Shown in pieces: positions 31,848-40,176 of a stretch of DNA of 64,000 bases. This stretch comes from an uncultured Verrucomicrobiota bacterium (GTDB taxonomy: Bacteria > Verrucomicrobiota > Verrucomicrobiia > Opitutales > Intestinicryptomonadaceae): the NCBI GenBank assembly GCA_949293415.1, contig CASFDK010000037.1, positions 62,001 through 126,000 of the forward strand. The letters run 5' to 3'. A program made the position numbers and the translations under genes. How positions within the stretch are numbered: the first letter of the stretch is position 1; each line of letters opens with the position of its first letter. A model generated the notes under the pieces. It saw only the letters and a program-made list of their open reading frames with translations, searched no databases and was not told the DNA's origin.

Positions 31848-32228
31848 CTATTTCGAATAGCGGCGTTTCTTGGAGTAGAGGCGGTCGTGTATGACCTTTT
31901 CGAGCCGCAACAGCTGGTAGTCGGAACGCCGCGCCACTATCGACTCGAGATTCTCCATAAACGAGTCGGGCGTGTAGTTCGCCGATTCGAGCAGGTACAT
32001 TATGATTGCGTCACGATGGACGCGCAGGTACGACTTTTTCTCCTCGCCCTTCGGCGCGATTCCGTTCGAAGTGTGCCCCATTATTTTGCCCGTGTTGAAG
32101 CTGTCGCGCACGAATTGGTCTGACCTGCCGATTATGTTGCCCGCCTCCTTGGGGCTGAACCATTCCTGATTCTCGGGAACGAGCGAGGCGAAATGTTCGC
32201 TCGGGTCTATCGGATGTCCGTTTTTCAT
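31848..32228 (-). CDS. small HTH DNA-binding protein (excisionase/MerR-like)
   Basis: A 126-aa protein. Residues about 22-75 ('EWFSPKEAGNIIGRSDQFVRDSFNTGKIMGHTSN') form a helix-turn-helix with a wing of the HTH_17/excisionase type, followed by 'SYLRVHRDAIIMYLLES'. The basic C-terminus has 'RLYSKKRRYSK'. 'AAGGAG' lies 10 nt before the ATG. It is divergent from an XRE-type gene across a 154-bp AT-rich spacer with a 20-bp palindrome, so the two may control each other. No phage or transposon genes are nearby, so excisionase function is unlikely. Confidence 0.7.
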   Translation of the reverse strand: MKNGHPIDPSEHFASLVPENQEWFSPKEAGNIIGRSDQFVRDSFNTGKIMGHTSNGIAPKGEEKKSYLRVHRDAIIMYLLESANYTPDSFMENLESIVARRSDYQLLRLEKVIHDRLYSKKRRYSK

Positions 32229-32327
32229 TTTCCGTCTGTCTCCTTATTGCGTTTTTGTAATAATATATATAATATGTAATTATTTTGGTTGAGATTTATT
32301 TATTTTGGTGCATCATAAAAAGGGAAA

Positions 32328-32347
32328 CAATTATTATATAATAATTG
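32328..32347. promoter_or_regulatory. perfect 20-bp AT-rich palindrome, candidate operator
   Basis: Half-site CAATTATTAT (32328-32337) followed immediately by its exact complement (32338-32347). It lies in the divergent spacer of two HTH genes, 35 bp before the XRE gene start. Confidence 0.55.
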
Positions 32348-32382
32348 ATAATGTCAATTAAAAAATAGAAAAATTCTACTTT

Positions 32383-32775
32383 ATGCGAAAAAATGTTAAA
32401 TTATATGAAAATAAAATGTTCGCCGAGAGGTTGCGCACCATTATGGGGAAGCGGAACGTCGGGCTCGCGGACATCGCCGCCGCCACGGGCTGCGCCGTAA
32501 GCACCGCGAGCACTTGGCGGCGCGGAAGGGTACCGCGCGACTTCGGCACGATAGAGGACATCGCGCGCTTCCTTTCGGTGGACGCGGCGTATCTTACGGG
32601 CGAGCTGCCCGATTTCCCCTCCGTGTTTTCCAATTCGGCGCGTCCGCCGCGCACGCGTCTGGGCGACGAGATAGAAAGGCACGTCGCCGCGCTCGTGGAA
32701 ATGAGCGATGAAAAGCTTTTGCGGCGTCTGAAAACCGAGCTCGAAAAGAATTTTCCACTTGCCGCGAAGTCGTGA
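32383..32775 (+). CDS. XRE-family HTH regulator
   Basis: A 130-aa protein. Residues about 12-70 are a Cro/C1-type HTH: 'FAERLRTIMGKRNVGLADIAAATGCAVSTASTWRRGRVPR', then 'FLSVDAAYLTGELP'. The C-terminal 45 residues are a charged helix that may dimerise. The start region is AT-rich with several in-frame ATGs; I keep the first. It lies opposite the excisionase-like gene, with which it shares the palindromic spacer. Confidence 0.82.
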   Translation: MRKNVKLYENKMFAERLRTIMGKRNVGLADIAAATGCAVSTASTWRRGRVPRDFGTIEDIARFLSVDAAYLTGELPDFPSVFSNSARPPRTRLGDEIERHVAALVEMSDEKLLRRLKTELEKNFPLAAKS

Positions 32776-32959
32776 TTGCGCGCCGCGCATCCCGTTCGGG
32801 CGGCGGTATTATACACGGCGTGTCAAGCCCCTTTTGCGTATCCTATTTTTTCCGATATCTACGGTATCGCGTCCGCGCGGCGGAAACCGCGGGGGGCGGG
32901 GCGAAAAAAACGCAAAAAAAATGTTGCCCCGTCCGTCGGTCTGCGGTTTCATTCGAATT

Positions 32960-33625
32960 ATGGCATCCGATAAAACAGCGGCTCCGTATTCCGTCGCCGA
33001 AGAGGTCTGGAACGCCGCCACGCACGGTGTGGGCATTTTGTTCAGCGTGGCGGCACTTGCGGTGCTCGTAACGCTCGCGGCGGTCTACGCGGACTCGTGG
33101 GCGATTGTTTCGTGCGCGATTTTCGGCGTGTCGATGATGGGCGTGTACACGGCTTCGTCGTTCTACCACGCAATTCCGTTCGAGCGGGCGAAGCGCATTC
33201 TGAAGAAGTTCGACCACATCGCAATCTACTATCTGATTGCCGGCACATACACGCCGTTTCTTCTCGTAAGCCTGCGCGCCCCGTCGCCGGCGACGGCTTG
33301 GATTGTGTTCGGCGTGATTTGGTCGCTTGCGGTTGTCGGCACGGTTATGAAGCTTTTCGCGGACGGCTCGGGTACGAAGTGGTGGTCGATTGGTTTATAT
33401 CTTTTGATGGGATGGCTTGTCGTCCTGATTTCGGGCAAGCTGTTTTCTATTGTCCCGCTTGCGGGGATTGTGTTCCTCTGTCTTGGCGGTCTATTCTATA
33501 CGGGCGGGGTTGTCTTTTACCTGCGCAAGGGCAGAAAATATTCGCACGCGGTCTGGCACGTCTTTGTGCTGCTAGGCACGATAATGCACTTCTTTGCGGT
33601 TCTGTTTTCCTGCGTTTTTATCTGA
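32960..33625 (+). CDS. hemolysin III/YqfA-type (PAQR) membrane protein
   Basis: A 221-aa seven-helix membrane protein. It has the PAQR/HlyIII metal-site motifs 'SSFYHAIPF' in helix 2, 'DHIAIYYLIAGTYTPF' (DH) in helix 3 and 'HAVWHVFVLLGTIMHFFAV' (HxxxH) in helix 7. I start it at MASDKT (32960); the longer upstream reading is poly-Arg/Gly and not membrane-like. dCMP deaminase follows at 3 bp. The family is implicated in lipid or membrane homeostasis; haemolysis is historical naming only. Confidence 0.92.
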   Translation: MASDKTAAPYSVAEEVWNAATHGVGILFSVAALAVLVTLAAVYADSWAIVSCAIFGVSMMGVYTASSFYHAIPFERAKRILKKFDHIAIYYLIAGTYTPFLLVSLRAPSPATAWIVFGVIWSLAVVGTVMKLFADGSGTKWWSIGLYLLMGWLVVLISGKLFSIVPLAGIVFLCLGGLFYTGGVVFYLRKGRKYSHAVWHVFVLLGTIMHFFAVLFSCVFI

Positions 33626-33628
33626 AAT

Positions 33629-34105
33629 ATGGATTCGTCTAAAAACATAGTCGGAGAACTCGACGATTTGGTGAAGTCCTGGGCGGGTATGCGTCCGTCT
33701 TGGGATGAGTATTTTATCTGTACGGCAATTCTCATCGCCTCGCGTTCGGCGTGCCACAGGCTCAACGTCGGATGCGTGATTGTAAGCGGCGGCGAGCACA
33801 AAAACAGGATAATCGCCGCGGGCTACAACGGTTTTCTTGCGGGCGCGCCGCATTCGTCGTGCGTGCGCGACGGACACGAAATCGCCACCGTCCACGCCGA
33901 GCAGAACGCAGTTGCCGACGCCGCCCGCCGAGGCGTTTCGCTGAGCGGTGCGACGGCGTACATAACACATTTCCCCTGCGTGAACTGCGCGAAGATTCTG
34001 GTTTCGTCGGGCATCAGGGAGGTCAAATACCTGCACGACTACAACAACGACGACATCGTCTACAAGCTCTTCGACGAGTCGGGAGTGTCGATAAGAAAGC
34101 TTTAG
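33629..34105 (+). CDS. dCMP deaminase (ComEB-like)
   Basis: A 158-aa zinc deaminase making dUMP for thymidylate. It has the zinc and proton-shuttle motif 'VHAEQNAV' and 'PCVNCAK', plus the 'CVRDGHEIATV' allosteric-site region typical of dCMP deaminases. It is 3 bp after the PAQR gene and 3 bp before yqgE, so a compact three-gene unit. Confidence 0.9.
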   Translation: MDSSKNIVGELDDLVKSWAGMRPSWDEYFICTAILIASRSACHRLNVGCVIVSGGEHKNRIIAAGYNGFLAGAPHSSCVRDGHEIATVHAEQNAVADAARRGVSLSGATAYITHFPCVNCAKILVSSGIREVKYLHDYNNDDIVYKLFDESGVSIRKL

Positions 34106-34108
34106 GAG

Positions 34109-34657
34109 ATGCAGAGTTCGTACAGCGACTATTCTTGGAGCTTTTTGGTTGCCGCGCCGTCGTTTTCGGGCGCGTTTTTCGAGGAGAGCGTGGTGCTGCT
34201 TCTGGAGGACGGCGAGGATGGTTCTTTCGGCGTGATAATAAACAAGTCGGAGGGGAAAACCCTCGGCGATATAAATCCCGATTTTGCGGGAACTCCGCTC
34301 GAGAACGTCGAGGTTTTCGACGGAGGTCCGATAGCGAAGGACAGGGTGAGCCTTGCGATTTGCTACGACGACGGCAAGGAGGACGGCGCGTTCTCGTTCG
34401 GCATTACGCCCGAGAAGACGCTCGAGCTGCTCGGGAAAATTCCCGACGCGAAAATCGCCGCGTTTTCGGGGTATTCGGGGTGGGGCGCGAACCAACTCAA
34501 AGCCGAAATAGCCGAGGGAACTTGGATTGTCTCGAATGCCGACGTTAACGTGATTTTCGAAACGCCAGAGTCGGAGCTTTGGAAAGAGCTTTTGCTGCGC
34601 GAATGTCCGCAATTCGGCGCGCTGGAAGAGCCGAGAAATTCCCCGACGCTTAATTGA
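34109..34657 (+). CDS. YqgE/AlgH family protein
   Basis: A 182-aa protein of the UPF0301 family. It shows 'LVAAPSFSGAFFEESVVLLLEDGEDGSFGVIINK', 'VFDGGPIAKDRV' and 'AFSGYSGWGANQLKAEIAEGTWIV', which are the conserved blocks. The function is not established. Position after a dCMP deaminase is not the usual RuvX (YqgF) pairing. A CGCGCA-ATAC-TGCGCG hairpin lies about 180 bp downstream. Confidence 0.92.
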   Translation: MQSSYSDYSWSFLVAAPSFSGAFFEESVVLLLEDGEDGSFGVIINKSEGKTLGDINPDFAGTPLENVEVFDGGPIAKDRVSLAICYDDGKEDGAFSFGITPEKTLELLGKIPDAKIAAFSGYSGWGANQLKAEIAEGTWIVSNADVNVIFETPESELWKELLLRECPQFGALEEPRNSPTLN

Positions 34658-34889
34658 TGAATGAGCGTTTATGATGTACGCCGAAAGAGCGACGTTATCG
34701 GGTGGGGACTTGCGCCCTCGAGTCTCGAAGGCGGATTACACCGGTTTAACGGCTTGCGCGGAGCTTGCGGATAATCCGAAGTTTTCAAGGTAACCGAAAT
34801 ATCGGGGATTGGCGGTATTCATCAAGAAAACGCCGCGCAATACTGCGCGAGTTTCGTTTTTCCTTCGCGCGTTTATTGCCCTTTTTCCG

Positions 34890-36245
34890 CTACTTGCCGA
34901 TGCAGAATTTCGAGAAGATGCGGTCGAGGATTGCTTCGTTGTCGGTCTTGCCGACGATTTCGCCGAGCGCATCGAGTGCCTCGCGCAGGTCGGACGCCGT
35001 AAGCTCGCCAGCGTCGCCGTTTGCTATTTTTTCGCGAGCCGCTTGGAGCGAGACGAGGGCGCGGTTTAGTGCGTCGGCGTGCCGCGCGCTTACGAGGATG
35101 TCGTCGGCGGACGCGCGGATGTGGAATTTTTCGATAATCCTTTCGATTGTTTCGCGCAGTTTTGCGACGCCCTCGTGCGTCGTGCACGAAAGTTCCGCGC
35201 ATTCGAAATCGGCGAAACGCTCTCTAAATTGCGCGGTGTCGGCGGCGGGCAGATCGCATTTGTTCAGCACTATTATCGTGTTCTCGGGCGAGAGCGAGTC
35301 GGAGACTTTTTCGGGCAATTCGGGCATTTTGTCGGACGCGTCGAGCACGAGCAGGCGGATGTCGGAGCGTTCGAATTTGCCCAGTGCCATTTCGATTCCC
35401 TTTGCCTCGATTTCCGAGTCGGTCTCGCGAAGACCCGCGGTATCGACGATGTTGACGGCGTATTTTCCCGCGAGGATTTTCTCCACGATGAAGTCGCGCG
35501 TAGTGCCCGCCGCGGGGCTTACGATTGCGCGCTCGTCGCCCACAAGCGCGTTGAGCAGCGACGACTTTCCCGCGTTCGGCGCGCCCGCTATGACCGCGTT
35601 TATTCCTTCGTGTACGAGTGCCGAATACTTCGAGGTTTCGACGAGCCGCTGCATTTGCGCGGTCAGGTCGTCGGCGGTGCGTTCGAGGGCGGTCTTGTCC
35701 TCTTCGGGAAGGTCGTCTTCGGGGAAGTCTATGTAGGCTTCGACAAGGGCGCACATATCCATCAGTCTGTCGGAAAAGCGCGCGATGCGTCTGCCGAGTT
35801 CGCCCGCCAGCTGTTTCTGCGCGGCCTCGAGCGAGCTTGCGCTTCGCGCACCTATGACGAGAGCGACGGCCTCCGCCTGCGAGAGGTCGAGCTTGTCGTT
35901 GAGGAAGGCTCGTCGGGTAAATTCGCCCGCCTGCGCGGGGCGTGCGCCGCGGGCGATGAGGTCGTCGATGATTTTCCTTGCGATGTACGGGTTGCCGTGG
36001 CAGGAGATTTCGAGCATATCTTCGCCCGTGTAGGATGCGGGCGACTTGTAGAGCGTGAAGACCGCTTCGTCGAGCGCATTGCCGCCGATGTCTTTGTACG
36101 TGCCGAAGTTCGCGCGTCGCGCAACGATGTCGGAAACGCCGAAAGCCTGCATTGCCAGCCTTCGGCATTCGCCGCCGCTAAGGCGCACGAGCGCGATTGC
36201 CGATTCCCCCGTCGGCGTGGAAAGTGCGGTTATTGTGTCGTTCAT
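34890..36245 (-). CDS. mnmE: tRNA modification GTPase MnmE
   Basis: A 451-aa protein for 5-carboxymethylaminomethyl modification of U34 with MnmG. The N-terminal folate-binding domain begins MNDTITALSTPTGESAIALVRLSG. The helical domain follows, then the inserted G domain: 'GAPNAGKSSLLNAL' (P-loop), 'DTAGLRETD' and 'LNKCD'. The protein ends in the diagnostic C-terminal CIGK. The start at 36245 overlaps the preceding small gene by 4 bp. The longer reading to 36593 is unrelated sequence. mnmG is not in the window. Confidence 0.96.
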   Translation of the reverse strand: MNDTITALSTPTGESAIALVRLSGGECRRLAMQAFGVSDIVARRANFGTYKDIGGNALDEAVFTLYKSPASYTGEDMLEISCHGNPYIARKIIDDLIARGARPAQAGEFTRRAFLNDKLDLSQAEAVALVIGARSASSLEAAQKQLAGELGRRIARFSDRLMDMCALVEAYIDFPEDDLPEEDKTALERTADDLTAQMQRLVETSKYSALVHEGINAVIAGAPNAGKSSLLNALVGDERAIVSPAAGTTRDFIVEKILAGKYAVNIVDTAGLRETDSEIEAKGIEMALGKFERSDIRLLVLDASDKMPELPEKVSDSLSPENTIIVLNKCDLPAADTAQFRERFADFECAELSCTTHEGVAKLRETIERIIEKFHIRASADDILVSARHADALNRALVSLQAAREKIANGDAGELTASDLREALDALGEIVGKTDNEAILDRIFSKFCIGK

Positions 36246-36502
36246 TTTCTTTCGCAGATTTTTTTGATTGCAACGCCCGCGACGGCGACCGCGCAGAATG
36301 TTATTCCGCCGACGGACAGCGCGTCGATTCTCGATTTGAGTTCGGTTGCGCCCGTGTTTGCTGCGGGGTCGATTTTCTGTTTTTTCTGCCAGTCGGTCAT
36401 TTGCGATTCGTTGTATTCGTACGCCGCAAAAGTCGCGCCCGCGCCCGCAAGAGCCGCTACGGTAAAGAGCAGAAGTTTTTGTCTGCGCGTGTATTTTTTC
36501 AT
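36242..36502 (-). CDS. small two-helix membrane protein
   Basis: An 86-aa protein with TM segments at about residues 10-28 and 62-80 and a charged loop between them. Both ends overlap neighbours by 4 bp (ATGA), which argues strongly that it is a real, co-translated gene of the DUF192-mnmE operon. No family recognised. Confidence 0.75.
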   Translation of the reverse strand: MKKYTRRQKLLLFTVAALAGAGATFAAYEYNESQMTDWQKKQKIDPAANTGATELKSRIDALSVGGITFCAVAVAGVAIKKICERK

Positions 36503-36987
36503 TTTGCGCCGCGCGCCTTAAGGGCTTTTTCGAGTTTCGAAAGGTCGAGCTTTGCCGAAACGCCGACGCGGTTTTTCGCAAACCATCCCGCATTCGCCTC
36601 TATGCAATACGCGATGTCGGCGCGCGACGATTTCACCGAATCGAGATTCTGCGGATAAAGTTTTTTGACTTCCGTAAGCGTACCCGATGCGTCCACAAAA
36701 CCGATGTCGAGCGGTATCAGCGTGTTTTTCATCCAGAACGATGCCCGCTGCGGTGCGGCGTAGACGAAAATCATTGCATCGTTTTCTCCGAGCGATTCCC
36801 TGAACATAAGTCCGCGCATTTTTTCGGCATCGGAGACCGCCAGTTGCGCCCTGAACGGAACGCCGCCGATTTCCATGCCGAAATATGTATCGGGCGAAAC
36901 GGCGGCGGACGGCGCGGGAGATTCCGAACACGCCGCGAGGGCGGACAAAACGGCGAACGGGAAAAATACTTTCAACATCTTAGACAT
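36499..36987 (-). CDS. DUF192 lipoprotein
   Basis: A 162-aa protein with a lipoprotein-type signal (hydrophobic stretch then 'LSALAAC', Cys about residue 20), followed by a DUF192 domain: 'F.AQLAVSDAEKMRGLMFRESLGENDAMIFVY', 'SFWMKNTLIPLDIGFVD' and 'CIEANAGWFAKNRVGVSAKL'. The function of DUF192 is unknown. It heads the minus-strand operon DUF192 - small TM protein - mnmE. A second ATG three codons in is an equally good start. Confidence 0.88.
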   Translation of the reverse strand: MSKMLKVFFPFAVLSALAACSESPAPSAAVSPDTYFGMEIGGVPFRAQLAVSDAEKMRGLMFRESLGENDAMIFVYAAPQRASFWMKNTLIPLDIGFVDASGTLTEVKKLYPQNLDSVKSSRADIAYCIEANAGWFAKNRVGVSAKLDLSKLEKALKARGAK

Positions 36988-37034
36988 CGCCTTTTTAATC
37001 TGTACAAAGCCGCCGCATCCGCAATACTAAAAAT

Positions 37035-38153
37035 ATGAAAAGAGAGATAGTCTTGAACGGTTCGTGCCAGACGAACGCGGATATGCTTTATTTCACGGGC
37101 GCGCCCATTCCCGACCCCTTTTACGCGTTCACGCTGCGCGGGAAAAAATGCGCCCTCATCGGCGCGCTCGAGCTCGGAAGGCTTTCGAAACTCGGCGGGC
37201 TCGACGAAATTTTCGACCTTTCGACCCTCGCTCCCAAGCTCTTTCCCGACCGCCGCGCCGACGACACGCAGGTGCTTGCGGCAATTCTCAAAAAGTCGCG
37301 CGTACGCGGGCTGATTGTGCCCGCCGAATTTCCGTCGCTATTGCTCGAGCGGCTACGCGGCGAGGGCTTCGACGTGCTCGTTTCCGACCGCCCGCTTTTG
37401 CCCGAGCGCAACGTCAAGAACGCCCGCGAGCTTGCTGAAATCCGCAAGGCGAACGCCGCAGCCGCGAAGGGATTTTCGCGGATTGAATCGGTTTTGCGCG
37501 AGTCGAAAATCGACGGAGGAAAGCTGATTTGGCGCGGAAAAATCCTCACAAGCCAAATGCTCCGTTTCGAGGTGGAATGCGCCGCGCTCGCCGAGGGCGC
37601 GGACGCGATGCACACCATCGTCGCTTCGGGCGACGCTGCGTGCGACCCGCACGAAGTTGGGCGGGGCGCGGTCAAGCCCAATTCGCTCATCGTTGCCGAT
37701 ATCTTCCCGCGCCTGCGTTCCAGCGGCTATTTCGGCGATATGACGCGTACGTTTCTCAGGGGCGAACCGAGTTCGGCGCAGGAAAGGCTGGTTTCGACGG
37801 TCGCCGCCGCGCAAAGGCTCGCGCTTTCGAAAATCCGCGACGGCGCAAACGGTTCGGACATCCACGCCGCCGTTGACGATTTCTTTGAAGACAACGGCTA
37901 CTTTACCGAATTCAAAAAGGGCGCGTGGCGCGGCTTTTTCCACTCCACGGGGCACGGCGTGGGTTTGGACATCCACGAAAAAATTTCGATATCGCCGCGC
38001 AAGTGCATTTTGCGCGAGGGCAATGTGGTAACCGTCGAACCGGGTTTGTACTACAGGGGCATAGGCGGATGCCGAATAGAGGACACCGTTGTGGTGCGCA
38101 AAAATCGCGCCGAAAAACTCTCCAAATTCGGCTACGAATGGGTCATAAAATAG
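37035..38153 (+). CDS. M24-family Xaa-Pro aminopeptidase-like peptidase
   Basis: A 372-aa protein. The N-terminal creatinase-like domain (1-130) is followed by the pita-bread catalytic domain. The metal ligands are visible: Asp in 'VADIFPRL' and 'GDMTRTF', His in 'STGHGVGLDIHE', Glu in 'TVEPGLYY' and 'CRIEDTVVV'. It likely removes N-terminal residues before proline. It is first in a plus-strand gene train and divergent from the DUF192 operon, with 47 bp between. Confidence 0.92.
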   Translation: MKREIVLNGSCQTNADMLYFTGAPIPDPFYAFTLRGKKCALIGALELGRLSKLGGLDEIFDLSTLAPKLFPDRRADDTQVLAAILKKSRVRGLIVPAEFPSLLLERLRGEGFDVLVSDRPLLPERNVKNARELAEIRKANAAAAKGFSRIESVLRESKIDGGKLIWRGKILTSQMLRFEVECAALAEGADAMHTIVASGDAACDPHEVGRGAVKPNSLIVADIFPRLRSSGYFGDMTRTFLRGEPSSAQERLVSTVAAAQRLALSKIRDGANGSDIHAAVDDFFEDNGYFTEFKKGAWRGFFHSTGHGVGLDIHEKISISPRKCILREGNVVTVEPGLYYRGIGGCRIEDTVVVRKNRAEKLSKFGYEWVIK

Positions 38154-38188
38154 TTGCCAAAAACGGGGTTTATTGCGATACTCGGGAT

Positions 38189-39574
38189 ATGTTTAGGGTT
38201 ATTTGTTTTGTCGCCGCGTTCGCGGTTTCGAACGCGCTCTTCGGCGGAAATATCGCGGAGATGTTTGCCGAACGCGCAAAGTGCGCGGTTTCGGTGAAAT
38301 ATTCCATCCAGCTCGAGGAAAACCGCCGCCAGATTTCGACGACGGGGATGGCGGCGGATTCGGACGGGCTGATTGTGGTGCCGTCTTCCGAGATTCCGCT
38401 CGAGTTGCGCCACGACGAACTCGCCGACTTCAGGGTTTATGCGTTCGGCGGTGATGTCGACGGGTATCCCGCAAAATATCTCGGTGCGGACGCGCTCTCC
38501 GGAACGCATTTCCTGAGGATTGAGGGCGGTCTGCCCAAGGTGATGGCTCCGTTTACGAAATTCCGCCGCGCGAAAACTTCGATGGGTCGAAAGGTCTGGG
38601 GCGCGGGACTTTCGAACGAGGCGTTGCTTTTCGAGCCGTACTATATGGAGTCGTATGTGTCGTATGTCGGAAGGCGTCCGATAATGCGGGCGCAGACGGG
38701 CGGCGCGGTGGCGGCGGTGGGCACTCCCGTCTTCGACGAAAACGGAGACTTCGTGGGATGGGCGGACTCCCAAGCTGGTAAAAATATGCTCCTCTATGCG
38801 GGTAAACTCAACGGCGCGCCGATTACCCTTCTTTCGCCGTTCGAGTCCAATTCTTTTATGTTCCCCGAAGAGCTCGAGGCTATTCTAAAGCGCATTCCGT
38901 CCAATCCGCAGGGCGACAAATACGGCTGGCTCGGGCTTGTCGGCACGAAAGTGCTCAAGCGCGAGGTTGCAAAAATGATGGGCATTACGGGTAAAAGCGC
39001 GTTTCTGGTCAGCGAGATTGTCAAAAATTCCGCGGCCGAAAAGGCGGGGCTGAAAAAGGGCGATATAATCGTTGCAATCGACGGAAGTCCGATTGCCGAA
39101 AACAGCGAGGAGTTTGCCCTTTACGATTTCAAAATGAAGTTCGCGACCAAAAAGGCGGGCGAAAATGTGGTGTTTTCCGTCGTGCGCGGCGCGGACGAAC
39201 CGAGGGATTTTCCGCTTGTCGTCGGCGAAAGCCCGAAGACGCACAGACAGGCGAGGACGAAATACTTCAAGAAAATAGGCTTCTCCGTGCGGGACTGCTT
39301 GGTGGACGACGCATTCGCCCGCAAGAACTTTTCGGCGGATTTGGACGCGGCGGTAGTCAAATACGTAAAGCCGAACAGTCCCGCGGCTTCGGCGATGCCG
39401 TCGGCGTTGGCGGCGGGCGACCTCATCAAGGAGGTAAATTCAAAGCCCGTGAAATCCTACCAAAACGCGGTCGACGAAATTTCGAAGCTTGCCGATGGCG
39501 GAAAGACGGGGGAAATCGTCATTCTCGCCGAAGATTTAAAGGAAACAAAGGTTGTCCGAATAAAACTCGACTGA
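38189..39574 (+). CDS. exported double-PDZ protein with degenerate protease-like domain
   Basis: A 461-aa protein with a signal peptide (about 1-19), then a 220-residue beta region reminiscent of trypsin-like folds ('GMAADSDGLIVVPSSEI', 'GGAVAAVGTPVFDENGDFVGW') without a recognisable GNSGGP serine. Two PDZ domains follow (about 250-340, 'VKNSAAEKAGLKKGDIIVAIDG'; and 375-460, 'VKPNSPAASAMPSALAAGDLIKEVN'). It probably binds misfolded or C-terminal peptides in the periplasm. Its stop overlaps the start of the DUF3450-like gene by 1 bp, linking it to the TonB set. Confidence 0.8.
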   Translation: MFRVICFVAAFAVSNALFGGNIAEMFAERAKCAVSVKYSIQLEENRRQISTTGMAADSDGLIVVPSSEIPLELRHDELADFRVYAFGGDVDGYPAKYLGADALSGTHFLRIEGGLPKVMAPFTKFRRAKTSMGRKVWGAGLSNEALLFEPYYMESYVSYVGRRPIMRAQTGGAVAAVGTPVFDENGDFVGWADSQAGKNMLLYAGKLNGAPITLLSPFESNSFMFPEELEAILKRIPSNPQGDKYGWLGLVGTKVLKREVAKMMGITGKSAFLVSEIVKNSAAEKAGLKKGDIIVAIDGSPIAENSEEFALYDFKMKFATKKAGENVVFSVVRGADEPRDFPLVVGESPKTHRQARTKYFKKIGFSVRDCLVDDAFARKNFSADLDAAVVKYVKPNSPAASAMPSALAAGDLIKEVNSKPVKSYQNAVDEISKLADGGKTGEIVILAEDLKETKVVRIKLD

Positions 39575-40176
39575 TGAAAAAGTTTTCCGCAGTTTTCTGT
39601 ATGTGCGCCGTTTCGTGCGCCGTCTGCGCCCAACCGTCGTCGGGCGCGTTTTCCGCCGACGATTCGGTTCTGCGAGAGGCAACGCGCGTATACGCCGCGA
39701 CAGCCGCAATGAAATCGGCGTTCGCGGCTGAACGCGCAAGACTCGCCGATTTGGAAAAATCGTACGCGGCTTTGGTCGAGTCGAAGCGTGCGCGGCTTGC
39801 GGAAATCAAACGGGCGAATGAAAAACGCCTTTCCGACAGCCGCGCGGTTTCCGCAAAAATAGAACGCGACGAACGCGCGCTTGCGGAGCTTTCCGCGTTT
39901 TTGGACTCGTTCTTTTCCGAAATGGCGTCGGATTCGCGTGTGCGGTCGCTTCTCGAAAGGAGCGGCGTTTCCTTCGGCGGATTTTCGGAAAGGACCGTGC
40001 CCGAGAAATTCCGCGCGCTTTGCAGTGCGCTGACTTTTCTCTCGTCGGAGGACGCAAAGGTATCGCGCGGAAACGGCGTTGTGTCGTCGGGCATTTTCGT
40101 GTCGGCTTCGGGCAAAGATTCGGGCGGAGTTCCGCTTCTGAAGGTACAGCGGAAGGGCGGCGGAAATGAAAAATAG
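39574..40176 (+). CDS. DUF3450-like periplasmic coiled-coil protein of a TonB system
   Basis: A 200-aa protein with a signal peptide (1-19) and a long heptad-rich coiled coil (about 30-110), then a compact helical part. By position before two MotA/TolQ/ExbB proteins, ExbD, TonB and a TPR protein, it matches the DUF3450 slot of the known six-gene TonB energising set. Sequence resemblance by eye is limited to the coiled-coil character. It overlaps the next gene by 11 bp. Confidence 0.68.
   Translation: MKKFSAVFCMCAVSCAVCAQPSSGAFSADDSVLREATRVYAATAAMKSAFAAERARLADLEKSYAALVESKRARLAEIKRANEKRLSDSRAVSAKIERDERALAELSAFLDSFFSEMASDSRVRSLLERSGVSFGGFSERTVPEKFRALCSALTFLSSEDAKVSRGNGVVSSGIFVSASGKDSGGVPLLKVQRKGGGNEK

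Noticed and set aside
31848-32228. Phage excisionase or integrated element
   Set aside because: The HTH protein resembles excisionases, but no integrase, att-like direct repeats or phage genes are seen within several kb.
32810-32860. Perfect TTGACA and TATAAT on the minus strand upstream of the hemolysin-III gene
   Set aside because: They are only 7 nt apart, so they cannot act as one promoter, and no minus-strand gene lies downstream in range.
34660-34890. Short ORFs on both strands between yqgE and mnmE (for example a plus-strand one starting MSVYDVRR)
   Set aside because: About 28-38 codons each, no ribosome-binding site, no recognisable features. The spacer is better read as 3' regions plus a weak hairpin.
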